Shown here: one piece after another, positions 51,001 to 63,997 of the stretch
Layout of the letters: every line of letters begins with the position of its first letter
Numbering within the stretch: position 1 is the stretch's first letter
Assembly (NCBI GenBank): GCA_958298945.1
Contig: OY282605.1
Location: 112,030,267-112,094,266, forward strand
Direction of reading: 5' to 3'
Source: Atherix ibis
Taxonomy: Eukaryota; Arthropoda; Insecta; Diptera; Athericidae
Length of the DNA stretch: 64,000 nucleotides
Notes under the pieces: model-generated
What the model saw: the letters and a program-made list of their open reading frames with translations, nothing else
The model's database searches: none
What the model was told of the DNA's origin: nothing
Program-made: the position numbers and the translations under genes

Positions 51001-52645
51001 CTCGGAACGGATCACCCTTCATTATGGTTACAGGCACTGACGGGACTAAGAAGCGATACTGAAGCACCACCTAATCTACTCTATCAAATTCTAAATGTTA
51101 TTGGTAAAATTTTTCTTTATATGAATATATTAATATTATAAAGCGATTTTTATTTAGGCACCGAAAAGCTTCAATCGCCACTTCAAGTATTAAATTGCTT
51201 AGCTGTAGAAAATGGACCAAAGCTATCAGCAGTGCGAGAATATTTTTTACAAATTTTCCAGAAAGAAGCCGAAAGTGCAAAACAGGTAAAATGTCAACAA
51301 TTTGAAGGAAATTTGTCGAAAAATAAACTTGTACAATATGAAAATGTTGAGTAAAATTAATTATGAGCAATTTTATGATAGTAAAAATTGAGACTATTTA
51401 CTTTACTATCGACTTAATCTATGTTAAGAAAAAGAAGTTGAAAGTGATTTTTATTATTTGGTTATCTAAAATTTACAATCTTTTCTTTAAATAGAAAGAA
51501 CAACAAGTAGATCAATTAAGAAATGATTTAGAATCTGTGAAGCAACATATTGAGAATCTACGCTCAAAGCCCATTGAGTTCCGTAGCAATGTATGTGATA
51601 TGTGCCATCAACCACTCACCATTCCTGCCGTATACTTATTATGTCAACATTCCTTCCATCAAGAGTGAGTTGATTCGTTCTTTTAACAGAAAACATAAAT
51701 AAATTCAAATATATTTCCTAGTTGCATTCGAAGCTATTCGGAAAATGAGAAAGATTGCACAGTGTGTAATTCGAGAAACTCTCAATTGCTCGAAGCTATT
51801 CGGGAACAGAATGATTCTCGAAATAAACATGAACTCTTTCATAATATACTTGGCCGATCACATGATCCCTTCTCTATAGTAGCTAAATATTTTGGACAAG
51901 GACTTTTCAATAAAATTGTCATCATAGATGAGGGGGAAAATCAGGAAGTATAAAACATATAAACTGACATAAAGTAAAAGTTTTACAATCTCAGCGGGTG
52001 CTTTTTACAGATAAATCAAAATACAATACCAGCAGGAAGACGAACTGGAACCGATACTCTAATCGGTAGTGTTGGACCTGGAGCTGAAGCGAAAATGCGT
52101 TTAACGGAAACTCTGGTAACATCAAGTGAGTTTAACAATGTTGTACAATTAGAAGTGTGTAAAATAAAATACCAGTTGGGCTATTTCATGCTAAGTTAAA
52201 TTTGAAAATATAACAATAGAACCGATTTTTTATAAGTGTAGAAATATTGTAAACGCTTATGTTTTCTTATATAAAATAAAAGAAAATATTTATTCTTATA
52301 GATCAACAAATAAGTAGTCGTATGGTAATACCATCGGAGGCAAGACTACGTGTAGAAGAGGCATCAAAATATACGAAAATAGCCATTACAGATTTAAATA
52401 TTTTGGAAGGTGGTACAAAGTATAACTCTAGCCCAAAAATGCCATCTAAGGCTACCCCAAAAGTATTTGGTAAGAAAAATACAATATCGAAAAATATTAG
52501 CAACCCTTCAAAAAGTGGAGCAAATCCATTCGAAGTGGATGACTATGACAAAAGTAAAAATCCTTTCGAAGCCGATGCCGATAACAGTCAGAATTCTTCT
52601 AATGAGTATGATAAAAATCTGAACCCATTTGCATCGGATAATTAA
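48073..52645 (+). CDS. Vps11: VPS11, CORVET/HOPS core subunit
   Basis: Eighteen exons join in phase to 1050 residues: 48073-48087, 48171-48239, 48305-48478, 48558-48678, 48757-48914, 48966-49136, 49207-49358, 49423-49718, 49830-50020, 50096-50269, 50323-50555, 50615-50857, 50931-51103, 51158-51285, 51495-51664, 51722-51947, 52011-52125 and 52302-52645. VPS11 is a shared core of the endosomal CORVET and lysosomal HOPS tethers. The start MAIFEWRKFNFVD is typical. The N-terminal half is a beta-propeller (AVSENGQYMAIGYETGNI), followed by a clathrin-type helical repeat region (LDEKDLQSKLNLLFKKNFYD). A short coiled coil (about 767-795) precedes a RING-H2 finger with Cys800, Cys803, Cys816, His818, His821, Cys824, Cys835 and Cys838. 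The C-terminal extension has three NPF motifs (1011, 1023, 1044) that I do not associate with the family. It is convergent with the serendipity-alpha-like gene. Confidence 0.94.
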
Positions 52646-53298
52646 ATAAACGCATTAAATAATGTCGTCTCCAATTTTTATGCTCGCACATTTTAGGCAA
52701 ACATTATATGCATGAGCTCTTAATTCAGAATATATTGTTTTAAATTCTTTATTAATTAATAATCATTATTTGTTCATATATAATTATTATTATTATCATT
52801 ATTTATGCTAAATAAAATAAAGTATAGTTTATACAAATAAATGTTATTTATTAAAAACGTTTGGTTATTTAAAGTTTAAAAGTTTCTGAAGAACACATGA
52901 CAGAATATTCAAAATTAATTTTGATATTTAGGATTCAAAATGTTCGGTGAATTTTTGTATTTATATTTTCAACAGCTCGCGGACTACTGGTGAAGTCTAA
53001 AAAACAAATTAGCGTTGTATGGACGCGATCTTTTTTGATAAAGGGTCCAGAAAATATTTCCAAAAAATTAATCATAACATAAAATAAAATACCTGAATTT
53101 AAATGTGTATAATTTAATGCAATATATTTAATTTAATTACATTTAAAGTAAAAATTATCCTCTATTTGCAAAAAAATATATAATAGACTCTGTAGCGGTT
53201 ATACTTAAAAAAAAGTACATACAAAATAGTAAAATTGCACAAAAATAAGTAATCTGCATTTGTTGTGGAAGAATTAATTTTATATTATTAGTTTTGTT
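52646..53298. other. Convergent intergenic region
   Basis: 653 bp between the VPS11 stop and the stop of the serendipity-alpha-like gene. AATAAA-type signals lie at 52812 and 52836 for VPS11. No gene is seen. Confidence 0.6.
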
Positions 53299-55554
53299 TC
53301 ATATTACATTATTGGCAATGTCGGTCGGTTTAGACATTTCATCGAGAATATCTAGAAACATGAACCATTAATATTTTTTCAATACAATCAATGAAATATG
53401 AAGCAACTACCTGTTATATTCAAACTGAATGATTTCTCATTATATGAATTCCAAATATTTTTAGTCTCATTAGTTTTCTGTCGTTTAAACATAGCAACTC
53501 GTAGACTCACTCCTAGAATTTTAAAAACAATCTGTAATAGGTGTATTTTTAATACAAATAAAAACAAAATTTGCATACTTTTTTTGAATTTTTGACCTCT
53601 TATCGTTGCTTGTACAGGTATTTTTGATGTGTTTGCTTTCATTGATGCGGATATGCTTACATAATCTCTAGTTTTATATAATATACTTGTTTCCGATGGT
53701 GATATTCCAAAACTGTCGCGTAATTCACTCAAATCGCTGAGTTCGGTTGATTTGCTAATATTTCCATTACAGGGCAATGCTGATTTCAAATCTTCGTCAC
53801 CCAAACGAGTTAGATCATCTTTCTTAGTATTATTTGACATTGATTTGTGCAATTTTTTTATAGTTGTCTCAAAGCACTTTAATCGTTTCAATAATTTACT
53901 AAATTTTATGGAACTTCTGTCTCCATTTCTGATAAGCGTTATGCAATCATTTAATGCTGATTCGAATTTTGCATATTTAGTAGCAATTATGGAATTGCTA
54001 CACAATTCTAATCCTTCAGCATTTATGCGAAGATGAAGACCAAGAATTTTCCCTTTCTCTAAAATATCTTCCAAAGCGTTTAAATCAAAATTTTTTTGTA
54101 ACGAGTCCATATATTCATTATATGTATCCACGTAAAATGCACAAAATGCTGTTGAATCGATAACTTTGTGTATTGCTCCCAAAAAACCTGTAACTTCCTC
54201 ATTGTAGTGTTCTTCAAGAATAGCAGAATGTAATTTACAATTATTTTTAATTGATATGATCAAATGAGTGTTTAACGATTCTAAAGATGCCAAACAGCTT
54301 CGAATCATTGTTTTCACTAAAATTTTAAAGATTCTAGTTATTATGTTATATGAAATTGCTTAGAATTTTACGTTTTGAATCCGATGAGAATGCGACAGCA
54401 AATAAACCAATTTGTACAATTCTTTCAATATGACGATGGAAAGTTTTTATTTCTTGATTAAATACTTCATTATTTTCACATACAAATTTACGTATTTTAT
54501 CGATAAGACCTTTTTTTCGATTCAACATAACAATAACGACCAGTTTCAGTAAACTATCGTTAATGATATTTTCCAAACGAAATAGACTACTTTCCAAAAC
54601 AGCAGCTTTTAAATGTCTTTTATATTCATTCGGTCCGCCGACACATTTATCTAAAGCGCATTCCTCTTGAAAAGCTATACAATCTTCGAGCACCTGCAAT
54701 ATGAATTATATTAACAAACCATATACAAGTACCCTCTACAACTTACAATTTACCTTTTTTGAAAATGCTACTAATGGTTGGCTATCCTTTGGAACAACCA
54801 CTTCAGCAAGAGCCAAAGCTTGACTGAGTAGCACATTAATCAACTCACGGATTCTATTACTGCAAAACATGGCCTAAAAATGAACATTAATTATCAAAAT
54901 ATATTTAAAATAAAAAAAACCAATTTACTTCAGCATCATATTCTGCTTTATTGGTAATTTTTTCTCGCTCCAGAGCGCTGTATGGGCACAAAAGATCTAA
55001 TACTGTATCCAAAGTAGTGACAAAATTAAGCTCATCGCTTAACATTAGAGAACTACTATTGCAACTATCTGTGTTATCGATGATCGGCTTAATTCTCGAA
55101 AAACACCAAAGAATTCTATCAACAAAATATTGTCTAGTTTCCTAATTAAAAATAGAAGTTTTTTTCTTATGTATACATAAGTTAGTTATTTTATTGTTTT
55201 CATTACCGATAGTAAAACTTTATTTATAATTTCTTTTTGAATTGTATTTTCCAAACATTTAACACAACTATCAATCTGTGTTAAACATAAAAATCCAGTA
55301 TCCAAAAGATCCAACTCCATTTCGCATTCCAATTGCATAAATTTTAAAAATTCTTCATGGAATTTTTGAAATTCGGTACGAAAATTCTGAAAATATTACA
55401 TATTATATATACTGAAGTAAAATTGAACCGTCAAAATAATCGAAATCAATAATCTTTCACGTACATTTAACCATATTTTATCATTTATTTTAGGTGATAC
55501 AAAACCCTTAAATAATATTCTCTCACATTCTTCTAAACATTCTTCAAGTTTCAT
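53299..55554 (-). CDS. Serendipity-alpha-like protein (vinculin/alpha-catenin family)
   Basis: Eight exons join in phase: 55554-55465, 55386-55207, 55141-54929, 54873-54754, 54693-54372, 54316-53579, 53512-53411 and 53351-53299. They encode 605 residues, somewhat longer than fly serendipity-alpha (about 530). The protein is almost wholly helical with no signal peptide or membrane segment. The blocks CSNRIRELINVLLSQALALA, FQEECALDKCVGG and ERIVQIGLFAVAFSSDSK are of vinculin type. In Drosophila, serendipity-alpha stabilises actin during cellularisation. The last two exons are short; the tail ILDEMSKPTDIANNVI gives a clean stop. An intron alternative at the end of exon 6 (reading on in frame to a longer tail) is less likely because the GTATGC donor and CTAG acceptor keep phase. 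The family call is from recognition of the overall pattern and is moderately sure. Confidence 0.72.
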
Positions 55555-58500
55555 TTTTTTACCATTAAATCTATATGAATTTTGGAAATAAACAATCTCT
55601 TATGCACCATAAACAACAGCAACTGTCATTTTTTAAAAACAAAGCAAGTATATTTATTACAGCGGCTCGATTTGTTTTGTTTGAAATTTTGCTAACGCCT
55701 TGATGATTAAGACATTGAAAAGAGAGAACAATTTATCATTGTTGAACTATAAACGTGCATAACATTTTCTTATTTTAATCTCCAAATTTGTTATCAAAAT
55801 ATTTTTTTAAGCAATGAGAATATTTATATAATTTGGGTTCTCGCAAATCTAATATAATAATTTAATAGTTTTTGAATATTATATAAAATATCGACGGTGA
55901 TAATATGACATTTACCTGATATTTTTTATCATAAAATAAAAAAAATTATTTAAAATTAAAGTCAAAAAACGAGTGTACAATTTATGTATTGTCTTTTTAT
56001 ATTACTTGTCATGTTACAAATGTATTTTTCCTTATGCTTTTTATTGTAAATTTATCAATTTTTCGTATTTAAAGTTCATTAATTTTACGATGCTATTTAA
56101 AATAATTTTATTCCGATTGATTTTTATTTAATCTCTATTTCATTTTTGTTTTATATTATTTATACATATAATAATAATATACGTAATATATCCTTATTGA
56201 AACAGATTGTTGTTATTATCATTATTATTACTATTATTATTAGTATTTTTGTTATTATAATCAATGTACTCTTAAACATAAACGAGATGTCATATATTAA
56301 TAATTAATATATCAAAACATTTAGATATCTGAAAGTAAATGAGGTACATTATTACATATTTATATAAAATCAATCACAAAATTATTTTACAATCATATTA
56401 TAATTATATCTATTTAATTTTTATTATACATTTTAAATATTGCACAAATACGCACCCCCAATCTGGTTTTTAGTCATTAAAACATATATCTCTGGTCAGT
56501 GTAATATTATTCACTTATATTTATTTATTTTCGTGCGTATATTATATATTTTAAATTTAAATAATTAAGAAAATTATACTAAACTATAATTAAATATACT
56601 TTTATGCATGTTTGTATGTATGTATATTTTGTTCCTATTTGAAAATGGGGTTAATTTATTTACTTAAATGGTCACAAATAGTTATTTTTTCCTCTTTTCA
56701 TGGATAAAATTTATCATATATGTTAATACATTATAACATTTTTCTTCAAGGATAGTAATTTTTTTAAATGGAAAAATTTAATTTAACCAATTTTATATCA
56801 TAAGATTCCTGGAAACAGGAATTAAACAATCGGCTTAAAATAACTTATCCTATTAGGCTAAAGGGTAGTTTCTTTTTAAATTTAATAATATCGGTAAGTA
56901 AACAATTAACTTATTTTATTTATTTTTTTACTTCGCTTGGAAAATCTACTTTTAACCATCGTGTTTTATTTACATTTTGTATTTTTAACTAAGAATTATT
57001 TCTATAAATTAGGATACTTTCTAATTTATTATGTACATATATATATAAGATACGCGTTTTTTTTATTTGCATTTTTCTAAATATAAATATACTCGATTTT
57101 GTGTGTATTGTTTAAGTAAGAAAGACGCATATTATTATTAGTAAGCAACATTTAAAATACAACACTTTCTTAAATTACAATTATGCACTTTTCTGTAAAG
57201 TAAAATGAATAATAAAATTCATAAATAATTAAGTTAATTCGACTTTTGTTGTTTATAATTCTAGTGTTGAATCCAAAGGAAAAAATAATGCAAAATTAAT
57301 TTTATTATATAGCAGAAGTTTCAATTGTGTAAAAATAGTTTAAAACTTTATACCGTTTTTGCACTTAAAATTAAATATTTTTTTTTTTTAAAAAAACTTT
57401 GTTTAGCGCAAATTAGACAGTTGCAAATAAAAGTGTTATTTACATATATTTTTTTTTATATTTTATGTATTATATAAGCTTAAATATCGAATTTTTTTAA
57501 AAGTGACTTTTTTAGATTTTTGATAGATTTTTATATAAAGAACTTGATTTTTCTCTTTATAAGTCACATTTGATCAAATATGGTTGGCTAAAATGTTTTC
57601 AATTTAATAAAGTAAAAAATTAAGTTTCAACGCTTAAAACAGATACTAGATTTTTCTTTTATTGCTAGTTTTTATTTATCAATATGGAATTCTACATTGC
57701 AGAATGTTAAATTTATGAATTTCAATAATTTCGAAAATTTTTTTTTTTAACATTTGTGATTGGATAATAATTCAGTTGGGCTAAATATTCAAAAAAAAAT
57801 TATAAGTATAAAATTTAAAATTTTTTTAAATTGCTTACAAAAATTTAATACCAATTAATATATAATGTAATAAGTTTCCATTTTATATTTGATTAATAAT
57901 GCGGAAGCATGAAAAATATACTCAAACTATTTGGATTTCACGTTTATTAATATTTTCAATTTTAAATTCTAATTTGTTTATGCAAAATATCACAACAACT
58001 TTAATGGAAATGTTGTGAATTATTGGAATAATCATATACATTAAGAAAATCTAATTAGTAGAATTTGACTTATTTCTAAAACGTGTATTCGAAACGTTTT
58101 AAATTAATTTAGCTTACATAGAATTATCACATTTTGCATAAACCAATTATTTATATGTATTTTTTTATGAGAATTATAATTTTATTAAATAGTTTTATAT
58201 ATAATTATTTTGTGTATATTTTCGAATAAACAGATGATGTGCAAATAATTCAGTTATGATAACATATTTGTTAAAAAAAAATGTATTATGTCGAATGAAA
58301 ATGAAACTAAATTAAAAGAAATGCTTGTGTAGTACCTTCATTTTTATACAATTCATATTTCTGTATTATAAGATTTATTTTTAAATACTGAATACAATTT
58401 TTCTATTTGTACAATGAGAATGTAATGTATAAAAATTAATTATACTATTATATACAGAATTTTTCTTTACAATATTTTTCTATATTAAATGTATTTATTC

Positions 58501-60119
58501 TATTATTTAAATAGTTTTATATATTTTTTTAGCTGTTTATGAAGAGCATTTTACTCAAATACACTTAGCTTTAAAGTTTCAATACATTTTATTTATTGCA
58601 TGTATTCATCAGGGTGAACACTATTTCAATAGTGAAAATAAATTGCATAATTATAGGAATAACTATTATTTGAATAATACGAGTGCATACTAATTTTAAC
58701 AATAATTCTTTTCATCAGAATTTTAAATGATTTTTTGGACAGAGAAATATTCAAGAAAATTATTTTGTTTGTTTGAAATGTAAACAAAATAAATTATGTT
58801 TAGTTATATACTGTTTGTCTTTAGTAATGTATAATAAGGAAACCATTGTTTCAGAAAAAAATAATAAACAATGCTAATAAATTCTACTTATTAGCGAGAA
58901 AATTTTTGTTGAATTTAATATTAGTTCCAATAAAATTATTTAAAAAGAAATTACTAATGCAAAAAATAGAAAAAATGATTTTTATTATTTATTTATCTGA
59001 AAATTAATAAATTTAAAAAAATACACTTACATTAATATGGAATGTTAAGATGTTAAATAAAAAAAAAGTACATTAATATTTTAGCAAATTAAAATATGTT
59101 CAACATTTTTAAGTATGATAATTTTATTTAATTTTCAAGTACATAAAACAAAACCAGCCAATGTAATGATGGAATATGTTGTGCAAAAGCTAAAATTTCT
59201 AAATTTATTCTAATAAAAACATTAAATTAATTATATTTGCATAAGAAAAAATGCGTGTGAAATATTATAGGCTCATTTTGTATGAATATATCAAAATTGC
59301 ACAATTCGTATAACGTGTGAAAAAATTAAAAGAAGCTTCAAATAAAAAGATAATATCGTATAATTCAATGCATATACATATCTGATTACAAATACTAGAT
59401 CGACTGAAAATTTTGTGAAATATTTTCATATAACAGATGACTACAATTCTAACAAAATAAAAGAAATTATGCAACTCAACAAAGTATTTAAATATGGGCT
59501 AAAATTTAAAAATAATAATCAATTCCAACAGGCAATCAAACAATCAACGAGTATGACCGACTTTCACCATTCATGCTTGTATAATGTTTTTAAGCCACGC
59601 ACAATCTGACTGTTAGCGTTAATGACGATAGTTTTCACTTGTCAACAGTAACAGATACCCACAATTATTCATAAAAGAAAATGAAAATTGTTAAAAAACA
59701 CGGACTTTATTAATATAATGTATTCAATTTTTTATTGCCAAATTTTAGTCGATTTATAGTAAAATTTCAAATTTTTTTTTTTTTTCAAATTATAATTAAT
59801 AATTTGTATTTAAATAAAATGAAATTATATATCCCCCCTAATGAACACATTTTTACATATTTATAAATATTAGCTTCAAAGGAAACACTAAGGAATAACG
59901 GAAATCACATTCAAATATATAATTTTTTTTAATAAAAATCAAAACGGATTTTTTCATGGTATAAAAATTAAACTTAAATCGCAAAATTATTTTTATGTAT
60001 ATACACAAAGATGTATTTATACAAATATTCATGTATAAATATATTGAAGATAATAGCAGATCGATGCTATTTTATAGGATCAATCCTTAATTTTGCCCTA
60101 TTTAATAGGGCCAACGCTG
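55555..60119. other. AT-rich intergenic desert
   Basis: About 4.6 kb of extremely AT-rich sequence with (TAT)n-like runs near 56215-56245. The 64-codon frame at 59415-59609 shows no family features. The first few hundred bases beyond 55554 are likely the promoter of the serendipity-alpha-like gene, and the last part is probably the 3' UTR of DOLPP1. Confidence 0.5.
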
Positions 60120-61147
60120 TCACTGAGATTTCATACTTATCAATTTTCGCGACCTTGCTCGAGCCTCTTGTCGTGTGACAGTGTATTCAAACCATAAAAT
60201 ATTTGGAATGAGTGTCATGTCACGTAATAAAAGAAATTCCGATATTTTCCTACAATATAACAACAAATTTTTATGTATTGTTTAAATATAGATATATATA
60301 TTTACACCGCTTGAGCTTACCATGAAACGATATAGGGAAACATCGGACTCAAAACTACATGAATTAAACAGAACCAACTACCTCCAACTAATATTCCTAC
60401 AACTGCTCCTACAATTATTTGCGACCACGAATGATAGCGTAAATATATCCTACTAATGCAAACAAGAATTGTTAATATCCAGGATGTAAGAACGACGAAA
60501 AATCTAGCCGCTCTTTCTAATGGGGCATTATTGTTCATATGGTGCAGTCTGAAATTTATAATTTCATTTAAAAAAAAAAAAAAAAACTTTTTTAACTCAT
60601 TAAACGTAAATGAATAAGTAAAATACCTTATTAAAACAAATAATGTTATGTAAGTTGAAAAAAACCAAATAAACTGGGAATGACTAGAAGGCATTCCATA
60701 CTCTGTGTACAAATGTAGCCTACTACTAGGTGGACGAGGCTCTTTTATCCAATATTTCAATAAAAGATTGAGAATTTCATTGACAAGTGTTCCAAAGAAA
60801 AATGTTATCTAAAAATAATTCATATAAAAGAATAATGTAAATTATATTTTTCATAATAATAATCAATTTTATATATAATATACCGTGTGTAAATCACGTC
60901 TAAATATAATTAAGGCTACAAAACCAGCTAATATTGCCATCGGAGTAAGACTAACCCACGCTAAAAAGTGGCCCAATATATCACCTGAAATATGTGTAAA
61001 TATTCAATAACAATTAAATTGATATTTGAGAAACAAATTACCTTTGGGATATTCTACTAATGTTAACGTTATTGGTTGCCATTCTAAATTGTGGCAATTA
61101 TGAATTTCTCGGTCTAAAACCGAAATCGTGTCATCTTTTGACGACAT
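60120..61147 (-). CDS. Dolpp1: Dolichyldiphosphatase 1 (DOLPP1)
   Basis: Five exons join in phase: 61147-61042, 60984-60884, 60808-60627, 60548-60321 and 60249-60120. They encode 248 residues (human about 238). The enzyme is an ER-membrane PAP2-type phosphatase that removes a phosphate from dolichyl diphosphate so the carrier can be reused in N-glycosylation. The N-terminal block [17 protein letters not shown] is characteristic. The three PAP2 motifs are present: Lys87-x6-Arg94-Pro95, PSSH at 109-112, and Ser162-Arg163-x5-His169. Hydrophobic helices lie between them. The C-terminus [20 protein letters not shown] is the conserved family tail. An in-frame Met upstream (61204) is possible, but the chosen start (MSSKDD) gives the normal length. 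It is divergent from the gene at 61680. Confidence 0.95.
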
Positions 61148-61679
61148 CTTTATTTTGACAGCATCACTTATCAGTTTCTTTAATTTACTTTCCAAACAGT
61201 ACAAAATTTATCAAACTATAGCTCATAAGCTTTTGAATGGACTGTACATAATAATCACAATTTATGTTAAAATTATTATATAATTTTTGTTTATAATATT
61301 AATAATATGTATTTTCAATTAATTATTATTTTAGAACAAAATTTCAGTTTATATTATTAATTTGTTTCATTTACTTGATAAATTAATTGTTAAGGTATAT
61401 AATATTTAATTGATATATAGATATAAAAAAATTCCTTTCAGCGATGAGTTATGCATTAATTTATAGATTATTTAATTAAAAAAAATAAATTATTCATTTA
61501 AATTAGTTTTATTAATATATTAAATCGTTTTTATACAATTACATTTTCATATTCTATGACAATTTTGTGAAACGGTTATACAGCAGTTTACATTGGAATA
61601 GTAAAATAATTTGTAAATCGAACGATAGAGGGAGTCTTTATTCTGAATTCATATTCCTGAGAAATATACCTTTTCCGGT
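61148..61679. promoter_or_regulatory. Divergent promoter region, DOLPP1 and the unrecognised gene
   Basis: The 532 bp between the two start codons must hold both start sites if the gene models are right. It is AT-rich throughout with no obvious TATA or CpG feature that I can single out. Confidence 0.45.
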
Positions 61680-63997
61680 ATGGCATCAATTGAAGCCATG
61701 TCGTGGTTGTGTGTAGAAGTTAGAAATCCTGTTTCATCGTTAAATATGAGAATTTATGAAGAATATATTATTGGTGAGTACAATAAGTATATATTGTTTA
61801 TTTGAATTTAGTGATATTTCTATATGATACCATTTTTTATTATGGATGCATAAATTAAATTAAAATAATGGTGTGCACCATTAGCTAAACAATTCATTGA
61901 CTGATTATTAAATTATATTTGTGGCATGTATTCAAAATTCAACAGCATGTTTTATTGCTATTGAACTGACTTAATCATGCTATAGAAAAATGTTAGTATT
62001 TTAAAACTGTGAAGGTTTAGTTTATTCGATTAAAACTTTCGCTACCTGTCTAATTCCACAAAAAATATTAAGATAAATTATTTATATCCTTATAATATGG
62101 ACAATTGAGTTTTCCAAATAAGTGTATTAATATTTATCTTAAAAATACGTGAAAATATATTATTTACTATCGACAGATTCAATAAAAGTTTCTAAAATTT
62201 AACAATATTTTTTACTTGAAATTTAAGGTCACCAAATGTTTTCGGACACACGAGTTGAAACTTGTGAACGGCGTTCTTTACGAAGTAAACGGAAAATTGG
62301 TTAGTTGGTCACTGAATAATCTTGTCTATGAAACATGCGTTCAATGACATACAATCTTTCCTAAGGATTACATAAAATAGTAAGTAATTTTTCTTAATCT
62401 GAACTAGTTTAGAATTGTAACTACAGCAATGTAATATCATTATTCAGGCATGTATTCACAGTTCAACAACTTATTTGATTGTTATTGAACTTCCTAATTC
62501 ATGCTATAGGAAAGTTTCGGTATTTTAAAACAGTGAAGGTTTCGTATATTCGATTAAAACTTTCGCTACCTGTCTAATTCCACAATAAAAACAAATTTGA
62601 AATTATTAATAATTTACAAAGAAACAAAAAGTATTAAGATAAATTATTTATATTCTTATAATATGGAAAAATGAGTTTTCTAAACAAGAGCATTAATATT
62701 TAGCTTAAAAATATGTGAAAATATATTATTTACTATCGACAGATTCAATAAAAGTTTCTAAAATTTAACAATATTTTTTACTTGAAATTTAAGGTCACCA
62801 AATGTTTTCGGACACACGAGTTGAAACTTGTGAACGGCGTTCTTTACGAAGTAAACGGAAAATTGGTTAGTTGGTCACTGAATAATCTTGTCTATGAAAC
62901 ATGCGTTCAATGACATACAATCTTTCCTAAGGATTACATAAAATAGTAAGCAATTTTTCTTAATCTGAACTAGTTTAGAATTGTAACTACAGCAATGTAA
63001 TATCATTATTCAGGCATGTATTCACAGTTCAACAACTTATTTGATTGTTATTGAACTTCCTAATTCATGCTATAGGAAAGTTTCGGTATTTTAAAACAGT
63101 GAAGGTTTCGTATATTCGATTAAAACTTTCGCTACCTGTCTAATTCCACAATAAAAACAAATTTGAAATTATTAATAATTTACAAAGAAACAAAAAGTAT
63201 TAAGATAAATTATTTATATTCTTATAATATGGAAAAATGAGTTTTCTAAACAAGAGCATTAATATTTAGCTTAAAAATATGTGAAAATATATTATTTACT
63301 ATCGACAGATTCAATAAAAGTTTCTAAAATTTAACAATATTTTTTACTTGAAATTTAAGGTCACCAAATGTTTTCGGACACACGAGTTGAAACTTGTGAA
63401 CGGCGTTCTTTACGAAGTAAACGGAAAATTGGTTAGTTGGTCACTGAATAATCTTGTCTATGAAACATGCGTTCAATGACATACAATCTTTCCTAAGGAT
63501 TACATAAAATAGTAAGTAATTTTTCTTAATCTGAACTAGTTTAGAATTGTAACTACAGCAATGTAATATCATTATTCAGGCATGTATTCACAGTTCAACA
63601 ACTTATTTGATTGTTATTGAACTTCCTAATTCATGCTATAGAAAAGTTTCGGTATTTTAAAACAGTGAAGGTTTCGTATATTCGATTAAAACTTTCGCTA
63701 CCTGTCTAATTCCACAATAAAAACAAATTTGAAATTATTAATAATTTACAAAGAAACAAAAAGTATTAAGATAAATTATTTATATTCTTATAATATGGAA
63801 AAATGAGTTTTCTAAACAAGAGCATTAATATTTAGCTTAAAAATATGTGAAAATATATTATTTACTATCGACAGATTCAATAAAAGTTTCTAAAATTTAA
63901 CAATATTTTTTACTTGAAATTTAAGGTCACCAAATGTTTTCGGACACACGAGTTGAAACTTGTGAACGGCGTTCTTTACGAAGTAAACGGAAAATTG
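61680..63997 (+). CDS. Start of an unrecognised gene with a tandemly repeated second exon
   Basis: Exon 1 (61680-61773) starts MASIEAMSWLCVEVRNPV and ends with one base of a split Gly codon at a consensus GTGAGT donor. The next exon candidate occurs four times, each preceded by a TTTAAG acceptor and followed by GTTAGT: 62228-62299, 62794-62865, 63360-63431 and 63926-63997. Each is 72 nt, begins and ends in the same phase, and encodes HQMFSDTRVETCERRSLRSK then RKI with a split Gly. Any number can therefore be spliced in without a frameshift. The peptide is basic at its end (RRSLRSKRK), like a nuclear localisation signal. I do not recognise the family. The gene continues beyond the window. Confidence 0.6.

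Noticed and set aside
59415..59609. A small gene in the AT desert
   Set aside because: 64 codons with no domain, no splice context and no similarity that I can see.
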